Part shown: piece after piece, positions 22,926-33,404 of the stretch | How the letters are laid out: every line of letters starts with the position of its first letter | How positions within the stretch are numbered: the stretch's first letter is position 1 | NCBI GenBank assembly: GCA_029582265.1 | Contig: CM055823.1 | Coordinates: 19,395,827 to 19,459,826, forward strand | Origin: Zoroaster sp. YZ-2022 | Lineage: Eukaryota; Echinodermata; Asteroidea; Forcipulatida; Zoroasteridae | Reading direction: 5' to 3' | Length of the DNA: 64,000 bases | Made by a program: the position numbers and the translations under genes | The notes under the pieces: generated by a model | The model's database searches: none | Seen by the model: the letters and a program-made list of their open reading frames with translations, nothing else | What the model was told of the DNA's origin: nothing

Positions 22926-23454
22926 ACTGGCCAGCAGTCTTACAACTCACGAAAAACTCACGAAATAACCTTGTCATTTTATTCAATTTTTCTCATAAAA
23001 TCACAAAGGGTAAGCCTTTTTAAATGTTTCTCCCAACTCTCTCTTTCAACATCATAGCCTTGTATTTTTATTAGAAATAATATCAATGGGAAAAGCCTCG
23101 TGGTTGTTCCCAAAATCAAGATAGGCCCTTCGTTTTCCCTAAAATCACATGGGTGTAAACAATGGTTCTCCCTGAACCAAAATCTCACTGAGCGACAGTT
23201 CATATACGAGTTGCTCGATAAGATTCTTTTCAGAACCTGTTCCTCATGTTGTTACCGCAAACCGAAATGATATCAATACTCCACCATAAAAAATACATGG
23301 CTTACCTACTTGTTGGCTAAATAGTGTCTGTCAGTAATTCACAAACTTTTTGGTATTTCTGATTGACATAATTTGCCGGTTCATTTGAGTTTTGTGTCAG
23401 TAAATTTACCCCACCCACCACCCCCACTGTTTAAAATCCTGGCTACGCTACTGG
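22926..23454. other. No recognisable gene
   Basis: AT-rich unique sequence. A frame of 74 codons on minus 22979-23203 has no family resemblance. The phrase 'aaaatcctggctacgctact' at 23432-23451 also occurs in part near 780 and 28548, probably the end of a dispersed repeat. Confidence 0.35.
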
Positions 23455-23840
23455 ACTTGTGATTTTGATGAAACAAATTATACAAAACTACAATGCTTAC
23501 CCCTTGTGAGTTTGATGATTTTGTTGATGGAAAAACAATATAAAATACAAGTCTTTTACCCAGTGATTTTGATGAAAATTTGTTCATACGTGGCTTGTAA
23601 TTTTGATGAAAAAAAATTGAAAAATAAGACTTACCCCTTGTGATTTTGATGAAAACAAAATAGAAAAAAGTACAAAGTTTGTATTTCGTTGATGGAAAAA
23701 CAACATAAAAATATAAGTGATTTCGATAAAAAAAATTGTATTGGAAGACAAATCAAAATCACAAAGAGTAGCCTTGTATTTTTTTTGATTTTGATGAAAA
23801 AATAAGGCTCACCGGTACTCTTCGTGATTTTGATGATTTT
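23455..23840. repeat. AT-rich minisatellite, block C
   Basis: Eight or nine diverged units of the minisatellite seen at 1672-3027 and 5513-6110: 'ttgtgattttgatgaaa', 'aca(a)aatataaaa', 'aggcttacc'. One stretch (about 23745-23790) reads in the opposite orientation ('atcacaaagagtagccttgt'). Confidence 0.75.
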
Positions 23841-24744
23841 GCCGCTGAGTAGATTGGGAGACGGAGGACTTCTCGAGAAATTATCTTCACTGAGATTATA
23901 ATTTAGATAACATATACTAATATAACTTGTTATACATTTTGCAGAAGTCTTTTATCTACACAAAGTGTGCCAGATCCGTTGTTCTTGGCGTACTATGCCA
24001 TGGACTAGGTTATTGCTGTGTGTGTAATGAAGACTTCTGATCTTACAACACTATAGACTAACCTGCTGACCATTACTTTCCACCATTACTGTGTTGGTAT
24101 CACACTTCAAGCACGTCACATTCATAGATAGCACTGTTAAGTATGCAGAATATTGGTACCACAGTATTTATGGCCCAGTGAAATCGTTGGGGAATTAGTC
24201 GATATACGAACCACTTTTAACTTCAATAATAAAGATCATATATAGATGATTTCTATTTATATTCTACTGCCATGTTTTATCATAAAATTACAATCTCTTG
24301 ACACAAAAAATATCTCTTAATCTTCACTATTGTTAACTATTGTTAACTATTATATCTTTAATGGTAATGATTAATTTTTCTTATTACTCAGATCCTTCCA
24401 TAATTAATGCAATCAGTTTACAAAATCTTATTTTGTATATGTTTGTATTAAATCAACAGATAAGACAGACATAATGTATGCTGATACATGAACACAGTGA
24501 ATCACTTTTCTTTTACAGCAAAGAAATATCAAAATCACACCTGTGAAGATAATACCTTTCAATGGACAAGTAGTAAGTCAGACTGGGTTTGGAGAAACCT
24601 AGAAATCGTCATGTCAGTGCAAAAAATAAATTGTCTGAGGAAATCAACAAATCAACCAATCTTTTCATAAATTCCTGATAAGTACACAAAACAAATGGAT
24701 GTAGATACCACATTGTTTTACTCAATATTTGTTAAATGTTTGCA
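23841..24744. other. No recognisable gene
   Basis: Unique AT-rich DNA without tandem structure, splice-flanked frame or SINE box that I can see. The 60-codon plus frame at 24488 is not supported. Confidence 0.35.
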
Positions 24745-25085
24745 AATTGCAGCGTGACCGTGACCGCTATTATGGGCTAAAACAATGGAAAAAATTAAAA
24801 GCCCTATAACTCCAGAACAAAATGATTTGCACAAATAATTGTCCCGATATGTAAGATCTAAATTCATAAAATTCATACAAACTTCATCGGTTCCGTTATT
24901 ATGGACAAAAACAATGAAAATGAAACAGCCCTATAACTCTCTAACGAAATAACAAACATTTATTATGATAGGTAGATATACCTAAAATTCATATAAAATC
25001 CATCCATTCCGGTTTAATGGGCTAAAACAATGTAAAAACACTATGACTCCCAAATGGAATGACGTACAGACTTATAACTTGGCTT
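24745..25085. repeat. Tandem repeat of ~125 bp, three diverged copies
   Basis: Each unit contains 'ttatgggctaaaacaatg' (about 24770, 24898 with 'ttatggacaaaaacaatg', and 25016 with 'ttaatgggctaaaacaatg'), then 'ccctataactc', then 'aaaattcata'. Non-coding. Confidence 0.75.
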
Positions 25086-25544
25086 TTTTTCTCTTTTTTA
25101 TCCGTTCACGGCTCTCATCCGCGGCAAGTATTATAAGTTTAAACACTAAAAGCTAGTTTTATTAAACTTACTGAATTACAGACTTGTAACATGGCACAAT
25201 AATTGACTCAATTTACTATTACACGAAGTTTGGTGGGCCAGTGGTGAATTTGTCTGACTGCTAATCCAAAGGACCTGATCCGCCATGCACTTGACGGCAA
25301 CAATTGTATTACTTTTCTTTGTTTTCTTTTGATACCTTCATGGATATCATCCGTGGACAAGTAATCAGTTCAAAAAACCTCCTGAATTTTACATCGAGAT
25401 TTGACGTGAACGTAAACGCACAAATTTTATTACTCTTTTTATATTCTTATGTATCCATTCACGGCAACAGCGCACTTAAGGGAGGGGGCTCGGGGGCTTG
25501 AGCCCCCTCAAGAGGTCCCGAAAAAAAAGGCAGGAAAAGGAAAA
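25086..25544. other. Diverged repeat, non-coding
   Basis: Segments 25085-25160 and 25305-25400 share an order of words ('cttttctttg/ttttttctct', 'atccgtg', 'aagtaat/aagtatt'), suggesting an old duplication. A GC-rich block 'ggagggggctcgggggcttgagcccc' precedes the GA tract. No gene. Confidence 0.35.
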
Positions 25545-25586
25545 AGGGGAAAAGGAGAGAGAGAGAGAGAGAGAGGGGGGGGGGTA
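25545..25586. repeat. GA/G-run microsatellite
   Basis: A stretch of about eleven GA dinucleotides is followed by a run of ten G. Frames crossing it (Arg-Glu repeats on plus, Leu-Ser repeats on minus) are artefacts. Confidence 0.85.
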
Positions 25587-26309
25587 GAGAAAAGTTGCAA
25601 ATGTGTTTTTCCCCCCCGGCCCGGCGGCAAGGTGGATATCTTTTCATCTTATGCCACTCGCATTTTGTTCTTTCTGCCAAAATTATTAAAATTGTATTAT
25701 GATGCCTCATGAAATCTCACTATAATCGTTTAAACTTGCAACAATAACATTTATCATTTGCAAGTTGAAACCAACGATGATAATTGTCCGGGCTAAAATA
25801 TATTTTACGTGGTTCCGGCATTTTCAATTAAGTGTTTTTTCTCTTTTGAAGGGGGAATGCCGGATAAGTGTAAGGAAAAAGGAATTACAAAATACATACA
25901 TGCCCAGGTTAGGGTTTTATTTTTTAGCAGTAATATGATATAAAATATGTGACACCGTTTTAGGATCTGGGTTTGCCGCCCACTTGTTCACAGGAATTTG
26001 CCGTCCATCAATTGCCGTCCATTGATGGAAAGTATAGGTAACACCGCCCGGAATGATCTCTTGACCAACGTCCGCACTCCGCTATTATTTAAAGCATAAA
26101 ATTTTGCCGACAATGTACACTCAAGTTCATTTTCATCAAGAGAGCAGTAAAAATCGCAATCAAGACTCCAGAGATTGGCTTCATCGGTAAGTATAATAAA
26201 TTGGAAGTACAGTGGGCTGTTTTTGCAGCACTGTACACAGATTACACCAACATACCTGGGGACTCCATGCGGGCATCAGCCTAACCCAGATGAGTGGCAA
26301 TAAGTGTAA
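25587..26309. other. No supported gene
   Basis: Unique sequence. A strong donor-like 'atcggtaagt' lies at 26183-26192 after a purine-rich stretch, which could mark a non-coding first exon, but no TATA box, start codon or acceptor partner supports it. Confidence 0.3.
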
Positions 26310-26614
26310 AATCACTATACAATTATTGCCATTGCCTCACTATAGATTTATTAAGTAAAGTGTACATCTGTCAAAAACAAATCCATGTCTCTACTGGGAC
26401 AATTTTATAGGGTTAAACATTGCTCTCTATTATACTAACGGCAACGTGGTCAAGTGGACAAGATTGGACTTTTAATTTAATATTGCCTCGCTATATAATT
26501 ATATTGCCATTGCCTCACTATAGATTTGTTAAGTAAAGTGTACATCTGCCAAAAATATATGTCTCTACTGGGACAATTTTATAGGGTTAAACATTGCTCT
26601 CTTTTATACTAACG
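26310..26614. repeat. Direct duplication of ~130 bp
   Basis: The words 'ttgccattgcctcactatag', 'gtaaagtgtacatctg' and 'atgtctctactgggacaatt' occur at 26330-26440 and again at 26508-26610 in the same order. Each copy runs into 'actaacggca(a/c)cgtggtca', the head of the SINE that follows. Confidence 0.85.
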
Positions 26615-26720
26615 GCACCGTGGTCAGAGTGGTTAGACTGCCCGTCTTGGTCAAGTGGTTAGACTGCCGTCTTGCAATCACAAGGTTGTGAGTTCGGAAT
26701 CCCAGAGCTGACCGCTGATT
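26615..26720 (+). mobile_element. tRNA-derived SINE head with doubled A box
   Basis: 'gtggtcagagtggttagact' (26620) and 'ggtcaagtggttagactgcc' (26649) are two A-box-like copies; 'gttgtgagttcggaatccc' (26685) is the B box. Only the first copy of the upstream duplication retains a shortened A-box start (26440-26465). It is not a functional tRNA: the D-arm region is duplicated and the acceptor stem does not close. Confidence 0.55.
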
Positions 26721-27353
26721 TCACAATGCCTATATAAACTATTGTCGTCTAGTTACTGAATCACAATTGATTGATTTGTGCAGTTCGTAATTATAGACGA
26801 TACACTAATGTTGGTGTGTGAGTTAGATTGGCTCTTGCCATTTTCTTGCCATTTATGCCTCTTCATATGGGAGGTTACCGAGTTCCTAATGGGAAGATCC
26901 ATTCATTACATTATACACACATACAACCTAAATTACATACATTATTTACGTACATCCTAGTTGATTTGTGAGTGAGTTTTCTTTGAGCCCCCAAAGACAA
27001 AATCCTGGGTGCGCCGTTGAGTGAGCCTAAATATCGTAGCCGGTAAATGTCATCGCTTTAAGAATCTGAACTTATCTAGCACTGATTATCTGTTAGTGTT
27101 AATATATCAAACCTGGGCCAGTCTGGATTGAATGTGATTCTCTTTGGTATCGGTGCATTGGTCAAGAGAAGGTATATAAAGTCATAGTCAAGTCATAGTC
27201 AAATTCGTTTTCAATCGCAAAATTGAGCATACTCATGGGCGCAGCCATTTTAAGTTTGCGCCCTCTATAGCCTATCGTAAATGTAACCCGCACCGATCGA
27301 CGAAACACCCAAACTACACGTCTGAACGGTTACGCGTACTGTCATGACGGTTG
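26721..27353. other. No recognisable gene
   Basis: Unique sequence. The phrase 'gcccccaaagacaaaatcct' then 'gggtgcgccgttgag' (26978-27020) resembles the edge of a dispersed repeat. No supported frame. Confidence 0.3.
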
Positions 27354-27487
27354 GTAACTCGCCGCGGCGAGATAGTAACTCGCCGCGGCGAGATAGTAAC
27401 TCGCCGCGGCGAGATAATAACTTCACCGCGGCGAGATAGTAACTTCGCCGCGGCGCGATGGTATCTCGCCGCGGCGAGATAGTAACT
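27354..27487. repeat. Array of six CCGCGG palindromes at 21-22 bp spacing
   Basis: Unit 'agtaactcgccgcggcgaga' plus t. The 14-bp palindrome ctcgccgcggcgag sits at the core of each unit. CCGCGG occurs at 27362, 27383, 27404, 27426, 27448 and 27469, so the spacings are 21, 21, 22, 22 and 21. The array is strikingly GC-rich in AT-rich surroundings. The frame on minus 27265-27543 that repeats 'LLSRRGE' results from the 21-bp period. Each unit could form a short cruciform or bind a dimeric protein on one face of the helix (two turns per unit). Confidence 0.9.
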
Positions 27488-28044
27488 TGAAATTTGTTTT
27501 TTGGTTGTGGCCCTTTAACGCTTCCGTAGAGCAACGACAGCAAGTGACAGGATGAGTGATTACATTGGGATTAGTGCGGTAACATCAACGGATGACATCT
27601 GTACAGTTTCAATGGGTTGTCTGCTGGCAGGGGGGCGGGGCCTTACTTTGAAAGCTGCATACCGGGTCAATGGTTCACCCCAGGTTGAATTTTTTTTACA
27701 ACGTTATCAATAGAGAACTTATGCAAAGTGGCTGAATTTGAGTTTTCAATGACGTAGTAAACAACAATTGTTTACAACGTACTAAATGAAATAGCGCCAT
27801 GCAGCTCCGCAGGGTTCTTAACAAGACAAACTTTCACAATGAAATAAAATTAAACTCACCACATCAGTTTGTTGAACAACAAATGTGAAGCTCTGAGGCT
27901 TTCCTACTGATGCACCCTCATGATTATTATCAGCAGTTGCAATCCACGGGAAGTTGACTGGTTTCGGAAATCGAACCGACGATCTCTTCTACTTACCAAT
28001 CGACTAACTGTACTTGCCCTGTGGCGATGCTCAAGAAGTCAGGT
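27488..28044. other. No recognisable gene
   Basis: Unique sequence before the Penelope-like block. No supported frame. Confidence 0.3.
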
Positions 28045-28145
28045 TGCCTAGGTTGCCTCATTCTCCTGAGGACGATCAGAGCATACTGATCGAAACATCG
28101 ATTTGTACTGTACCACCAGTTCTTTTCAGAACTAATTACTACTCA
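28045..28145 (+). mobile_element. Penelope-like hairpin block, second copy
   Basis: 'ctcctgaggacgatcagagc' then 'atactgatcgaaac' at 28062-28105 forms a stem (gatcag / ctgatc) with a short loop followed by 'gaaac', then 'ccagttcttttcagaacta' and 'actactcaattgag'. It is the inverse copy of 16250-16345. No upstream coding frame is visible. Confidence 0.4.
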
Positions 28146-28214
28146 ATTGAGATTCCACATGGTGTCACCGCAATTAGTCTTACTTATCATCCTCACCATG
28201 CAATGCTACAAGTT

Positions 28215-28505
28215 TTGCCTAGTATTATACTGTATTTTTACAGTGAAAATTTCGCAGAAACAGTATGTTGTTTATTTTCACAACACTTTAAATGTAAAAA
28301 TTACATTTTCATGGATTTCAAATAACAAATTGCCTGTATTTTTAACATATGGATGTAAAATTATTTTACAGATTTTTGTAAACTATAAAAGTAAATTGGG
28401 GCGTTATCTTAAAAACAAAACATCTGTATTTTTACATCAAAGTGTCTGGCGATGCTGCTGCCATCACTTTTGATGTAAATTTACAGATTTTTTACAGTGT
28501 AGGAG
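28215..28505. mobile_element. AT-rich MITE-like repeat (low confidence)
   Basis: The right end 'ttttttacagtgtagg' and many internal 'ctgtatttttaca / tgtaaaaatacag' words in both orientations suggest a small foldback element. A clear terminal inverted repeat and target duplication were not found. Plus frames at 28014-28473 cross it and are not genes. Confidence 0.35.
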
Positions 28506-29439
28506 TGTGTGAATGTTTGAGGGAGATGTACACGTGATAACACTTGATATCCTGGCTACGGCATTCACAGAATCTTGATTCACCAATGAAGGATCCATAA
28601 CGGCACCCATCAGGCATTATGCAAGTGGCAGTGACATTTTATAATGTGCATAAACGTATTAATTTTTGAGGTCAAGTTGAACCATGAAGGGACAAAACAT
28701 CCAGGTTGACCACAGAATGCGTGTAGTACGTATGGAAAAACAACCAGATTTTCACGTTTTTTTAACTCCAATTCCCTGTCTCGCATAAATTTGTTGTTTG
28801 CATTTAAATTAACTGTAACTCATTATCTTTCCTGTTTTAATTTTTTTATTATTAATAAAGAAAGTTAAAATCCGTAATTTTTTGATTTATTTACTGATTC
28901 CTTAGCCGTAATTGTGTGTGAAAGCTACAATTTCGCTTACTTTCTGACAACCTGGTGGGCTTTTTGACGCAGTATCTCCAGACCCCCTACGTTGTAGAAA
29001 ATGTTGTTTGGCTAAAAATAAACCTTATTTCATAACCTTTCTTCTGATGAGACAACTATTTTGATTGGAGTAAAGTTTCCCTCGTTTTTTAAGACATTTA
29101 CATAACTAACCAATAAACGATCTTGCAGCATATCCTATAGGATACTACATAAAATTGTCACGAGGTTAATTGACGCAGAAAGTAGTAACTTGTGTTTGTC
29201 GGCTTTTTCCTGGGTAAGTTTGACAGATAAAAATGATTAATAGTTGTAGTGTTTTATACTGATAGAAAGGGTAATTAATACTGATCACTTACGTGTTAAT
29301 TTCATTCCGAAAATGCAAGGAAATAAAATTATACGACGATGTAAACACATCGTTAGTTTCTCTAACAACACGATGTGCTTCGATGTTTTCATGTCTCAGC
29401 AGTTTGTACATAGTATTACCATTATGAAAAGATTAAATT
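28506..29439. other. No recognisable gene
   Basis: Unique AT-rich sequence. A perfect short direct repeat 'aacacatcgt' and 'aacacgatgtg' inverted near 29344-29375 is noted. No frame is supported. Confidence 0.3.
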
Positions 29440-29600
29440 CGCTGTTGCACATTAGGGACTCCACATAGCCCAAATAAGGACTCTGTATGCACTGAAACGG
29501 AGTACACGAAGTAGTACACGAAGGTAAAAGTCCAACCTGGGCTAGGACTCCACACGGTGTGTACGTGCAATATGGTTTACATCATGTAACCCAAACAAAA
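29440..29600. repeat. Dispersed repeat shared with 63395-63490
   Basis: 'tacacgaaggtaaaagtcca' then 'acctgggct' at 29515-29545 is the reverse complement of 'agcccaggttggacttt..ccttcgtgta', which is found at 63408-63440 as 'acccaggttggactttcacc' then 'ttcgtgtacta'. 'ctccaca' words are repeated inside. It abuts the left end of the 6.3-kb element. Confidence 0.6.
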
Positions 29601-30106
29601 ATAGTGGCATCGGGTACTTTTATGGAGGTCGAAAAGTGGACATCTGCTTTTCAGCTTTCTAAATAATGAAAAAGCAGATTGAACGTTGTTGGCTAGTGCA
29701 TTCTTCTACTTTTCTGTTTTTCTTCCATCTAAAAAGTAGATCGAACATTTTGGTAACATCCATTTTTCTACTTTTCTGCTTTTCAGCTTCAAGAAAAGCA
29801 GATTTTACTTGTTCACCTACACTGGCGGTCAAAAAGTGGACATCTGCTTTTCTGGTTTCCTACAACCCGAAAAGTAGATCGAACGTTTTGGACAAATAAA
29901 TTTTTCTACTTTTTTACTAACCGAAAAGCAGATTAGACGTTTTGTCACACAGTGGCCTAAAAGTGGACATCTGCTTTTCTGGTTTCCCACAACATGAAAA
30001 GTAGATCGAACGTTTTGGACAAATCCATTTTTCTGCTTTCCTGCTTCCTGAAAAGCGGATTGAACATTTTCTCAGCAGTGGCCTAAAAGTGGACAAGTCT
30101 GCTTTG

Positions 30107-30364
30107 CGCTTGAAGAAAAGCAGATTGAATGATTTGATAAATCTACTCCCCTATCCACAAAATAATGGACGAATCCTACCAATGCATCAAAACGATGCAT
30201 GTGATAACCGTCGCTGAAAAACAGGGGGCGGCACATCATAGATCAAACGGAACGCGCCTACCTGGCGCCTTTGTCGGACATGTATTGTGACGGTAGGATT
30301 AGTCCATTATTTTGTGGATGAAATAATGGGTATCAAGCAATTCAATCGGCTTTTCTTCAAGCGC
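30107..30364. mobile_element. Two-layer foldback (MITE with 28-bp TIRs inside longer inverted arms)
   Basis: Inner inverted repeats of 28 bp lie at 30153-30180 (start atccacaaaataatggac) and 30292-30319, with one mismatch. Outer arms continue the symmetry: 'gcgcttgaagaaaagcagat' at 30107 against its inverse 'tcggcttttcttcaagcgc' at 30346-30364. Spacer of about 110 bp with a GC-rich patch 'gaacgcgcctacctggcgc'. Confidence 0.8.
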
Positions 30365-30424
30365 AAAGGCTAATCACTAAACACTGAAAAAATGTTAGTA
30401 TTAGGGTCTCTATGAGACTCATTA

Positions 30425-30506
30425 TGCAAATTTATGCATGACGTCACAAGGTCACATGAATAATTAATGAGGTCACATGAATAATTAATGAGGTCAAAAA
30501 AACCCC
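30425..30506. repeat. Short direct repeat before the 53-bp array
   Basis: 'aggtcacatgaataattaat' plus g occurs twice back to back at about 30449-30491. Non-coding. Confidence 0.8.
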
Positions 30507-30915
30507 AATGAAAGACAAAAGGAACCTAGAAATCTTAATAGGACTCATTAGCATAAAACAATGAAAGACAAAAGGAGCCTGGAAATCTTAATAGGACGCA
30601 TTAGCATAAAACAATGAAAGACAAAAGGAGCTTGGAAATCTTAATAGGACGCATTAGCATAAAACAATGAAAGACAAAAGGAGCCTGGAAATCTTAATAG
30701 GATGCATTAGCATAAAACAATGAAAGACAAAAGGAGCTTGGAAATCTTAATAGGACGCATTAGCATAAAACAATGAAAGACAAAAGGAGCTTGGAAATCT
30801 TAATAGGACGCATTAGCATAAAACAATGAAAGACAAAAGGAGCTTGGAAATCTTAATAGGACGCATTAGCATAAAACAATGAAAGACTAAAAGACCCAAA
30901 TCTTAATAGGACTCA
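30507..30915. repeat. 53-bp tandem array, eight near-identical units
   Basis: Units start with 'aatgaaagacaaaaggagc' at 30507, 30560, 30613, 30666, 30719, 30772, 30825 and 30878, an exact 53-bp step. They continue 'ttggaaatcttaataggacg' and 'cattagcataaaac'. The near identity implies recent expansion. A diverged copy lies inverted at 31240-31295 and a partial one at 34993-35030, all inside the 6.3-kb element. Confidence 0.95.
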
Positions 30916-31295
30916 CTTGCATGCGCTTATTGTCCGGGAGGTGCTATAAGGAGCGCTGAAACAGACTATCGATCTCACGGCTGTATCGTTCCATGTAACT
31001 CCTTGGAAATCCTAGTTGAACTTCTTCCTCACACCTCCAGAGCTTATCTGATAGCTGGCATGCTAACCTCCGGTCTGCTTCACTACAGGCGTCTATGATG
31101 GTGGTTGATAAGAAAATCTAGCAGTGGGTGTTTTATAGATAAAGGGTGGATTCTAAATTGCGCGGGAAAGGACGCTATCGTTTCCTCCTCAGCCGCAACA
31201 TCCTCAATTGTCTCAGCTCCGGAATATCATCAAGACTCCTAGGTTTCTTTTGTCTTTTACATTGTTATGCTAATGAGTCTAATAAGATTTCTAAA

Positions 31296-32557
31296 CCCCG
31301 TTCTGATGTTTAAATGGTGGGGTTGGCTAACCAGCCACCAAATAGCTACCATTCTTACTGCTGAAATCACCTTGTACGGAAAGTTGTACGAATCGTTGTG
31401 GATACCCCCACCACCATCAATCTCACCATGAAATCGTGGAATTCATCAAATTCCTTTAGTGGTCAACGGGCGATATACAGTTTCAAGTATTTTATTCATC
31501 ATCAAAACATACAATATATTACAAATTTGTGAAATGGTGATTATCAATAAAATTAAAGAACAAAATTATAACGCATCAACTAACTACGGTTCTTTAAACA
31601 AACCCTACTTGGTAAAAGAAACTTGATGTAACAAAGCCTAGATATTTGACGTATAATAAATTGTTCGTCATACACTTCTGTTTTAATACGAGGAAAGTGT
31701 TTCCTAATAAAGTAAAAAATATAAACACAAAAGAACACATTCAACTCCGAATATTTATTTATATTTTTTTTATTCACTTTTTTTTTTTATTTTTTAATTC
31801 ACGTAACAATGAATGGATTACCGATACAAATCACTATATAAAAGAAACTCAAAATTATTATAACTCAAAGTATTAATAATTACCAAGAAAAATACACATT
31901 AAACAAGAATCCCTATATAAAAACAATGTAAATCAAATATCTATTGGACTTAGCTTGTCAATTTTGTACACGTTATATGGTGATTTTGGGGAGAGGAAAT
32001 GATGAGGGATGTATAGGACTAGGGTAATCAATAGATAGTCAAGTGAATTATAAGGAATATAACAGAATTAAAAATATGTCAACTCACACTGAATTTTACA
32101 TGGATTAAGTCTACACTCCTTGCAATAAATGTAACACGATAGATTTACACATCTCACTCGTTCATACCGAGCACATGGGACGAAGTGTTTTGGATTATAT
32201 TTCCGCTTCAATGAACTGCTCAGGAACTTGGAATTTCGTTGCGTGTACTGTCAACGAAACCGTAAATGAAGTCGGATATTAGGGCTCATAATACAGTTGT
32301 CTATCTTACATGAAACAACGGCCCGCTTTAGAATGTCAGGCCTGTAGTTCACAATACACTGTCTATTTAAAGATGAATAGAAAGTCATCCAGAAGTTTAG
32401 AACCCATGCAGAGGCACTCGTTTTCTTCGAAATTAAGTTGTCACTGCCCTTGATGTAACGTAATAGTGTAAAATAACCATAAAGGATTACTGTAAGACTA
32501 ACAGAGGTGACTATTTTATAGATTTTTTTTTCTACCAAAAAACCCCCACTATTATAG
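31296..32557. other. AT-rich interior of the 6.3-kb element, no gene seen
   Basis: No supported frame. Frames on plus 31646 and minus 31580 and 32251 are short and compositionally biased. Two near-copies of 'ctatt(tt)atagat' each followed by a T run lie at 32511-32531 and 32549-32577, next to the zinc-finger gene's 3' end. Confidence 0.35.
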
Positions 32558-33370
32558 ATGTTTTTTTTTTTTTTTTAAATTACAATAGTCTTTCTGAAAC
32601 ATCTGGTCTTTCATCATCACTCTTCCTCGTTCTCTTCATCCTCATCTAGTTGAAGTAGTCCGTCAAATTTGGTATGGAGTTTAGGCATTACTCTGTTCAG
32701 AGCTTTGTTTACTTCCATGCCTTTATTTACTTTTTCTTCAAGATCTTCCGCAATATCCTGATGAGTGCCATTATCTTTCAGATGTAGGTAACTTGACAAA
32801 AAATCCTTGTATTTGTTGAAAAAGATTCGCTTGACTGCCCAAAGGGTTTTCCTATTGGCTTTATCATGGCTTGATCTTCACTCATACCCCCGTTGACGTA
32901 CTTTTCATATTTTTCACACCACATCTCTTCAGTAGCCTCTTTAGCCTCTACCAACCAGTCTCGAAAAGTGGCATTGTCTTCCAATTCAGAACTAGACTCA
33001 TCCTCTTCCGATGATTCGTCATATTTCACCTCCGTATCGGATTCTGAATCATCTTCCTCGAAATCTTCGTCTTCATCCTGCGTAGATTCAATTTCACAAG
33101 TTTCTATATCCGAATCTTCAAATCTACGCTTTTTAAAATCGGGTTCAGAATTATCGACGTCAGAATTGTCAGATTGGATAGCTTTAATTTCAGAATCATC
33201 GTCAACTTCATCCATTTTAGATTTCTCTTCATTATGTACATGTTCTGCATGCCTCCGTAGGTTATATCTCCGTCCAAAGCTTTTGCCGCACTGGTGACAA
33301 GCATGGGGTTTGACAGCAGAAATAACATTCATGTTGAATCTCTGATCCTTAATCTCCGATTGACAAGAAA
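32558..33370 (-). pseudogene. C2H2 zinc-finger/acidic protein, probable retrocopy
   Basis: The minus-strand frame begins around 33355 (in-frame from VSCQSEIKDQRFNM; the first ATG I would use is at 33332). It encodes one C2H2 finger (CHQCGKSFGRRYNLRRHAEHVH, Cys-x2-Cys-x12-His-x4-His at about residues 12-33 of the ATG form), then a long Asp/Glu/Ser-rich stretch, then a conserved-looking helical C-terminus: 'ATFRDWLVEAKEA' and 'MWCEKYEKYV', and, in the next frame, 'RIFFNKYKDF' and 'SSYLHLKDNGTHQD', ending in an acidic tail at 32617. One base is lost or gained near 32850-32860, splitting it into 33332-32778 and 32799-32617. There are no introns, and about 40 bp after the stop a run of some 18 A (minus strand) follows, as in processed retrocopies. 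A nuclear DNA-binding role would fit the finger; target unknown. Confidence 0.6.
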
Positions 33371-33404
33371 CGGAAGAAATAGTTTATATATAGGCCTATA
33401 ACTA

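Noticed and set aside
26090..26192. Possible first exon ending at a 'ggtaagt' donor
   Set aside because: No promoter, start codon or downstream acceptor found; a single good donor is expected by chance.
26615..26720. Possible tRNA gene
   Set aside because: A-box region is duplicated and the acceptor stem does not pair; better explained as a SINE head.
27354..27487. CRISPR-like palindromic repeats
   Set aside because: Units abut with only 7-8 bp of conserved sequence between palindromes, no variable spacers.
27265..27543. 92-codon minus frame with repeated LLSRRGE
   Set aside because: Follows from the 21-bp period of the palindrome array.
30507..30915. CRISPR-like array
   Set aside because: No unique spacers; plain 53-bp tandem repeat in eukaryotic DNA.
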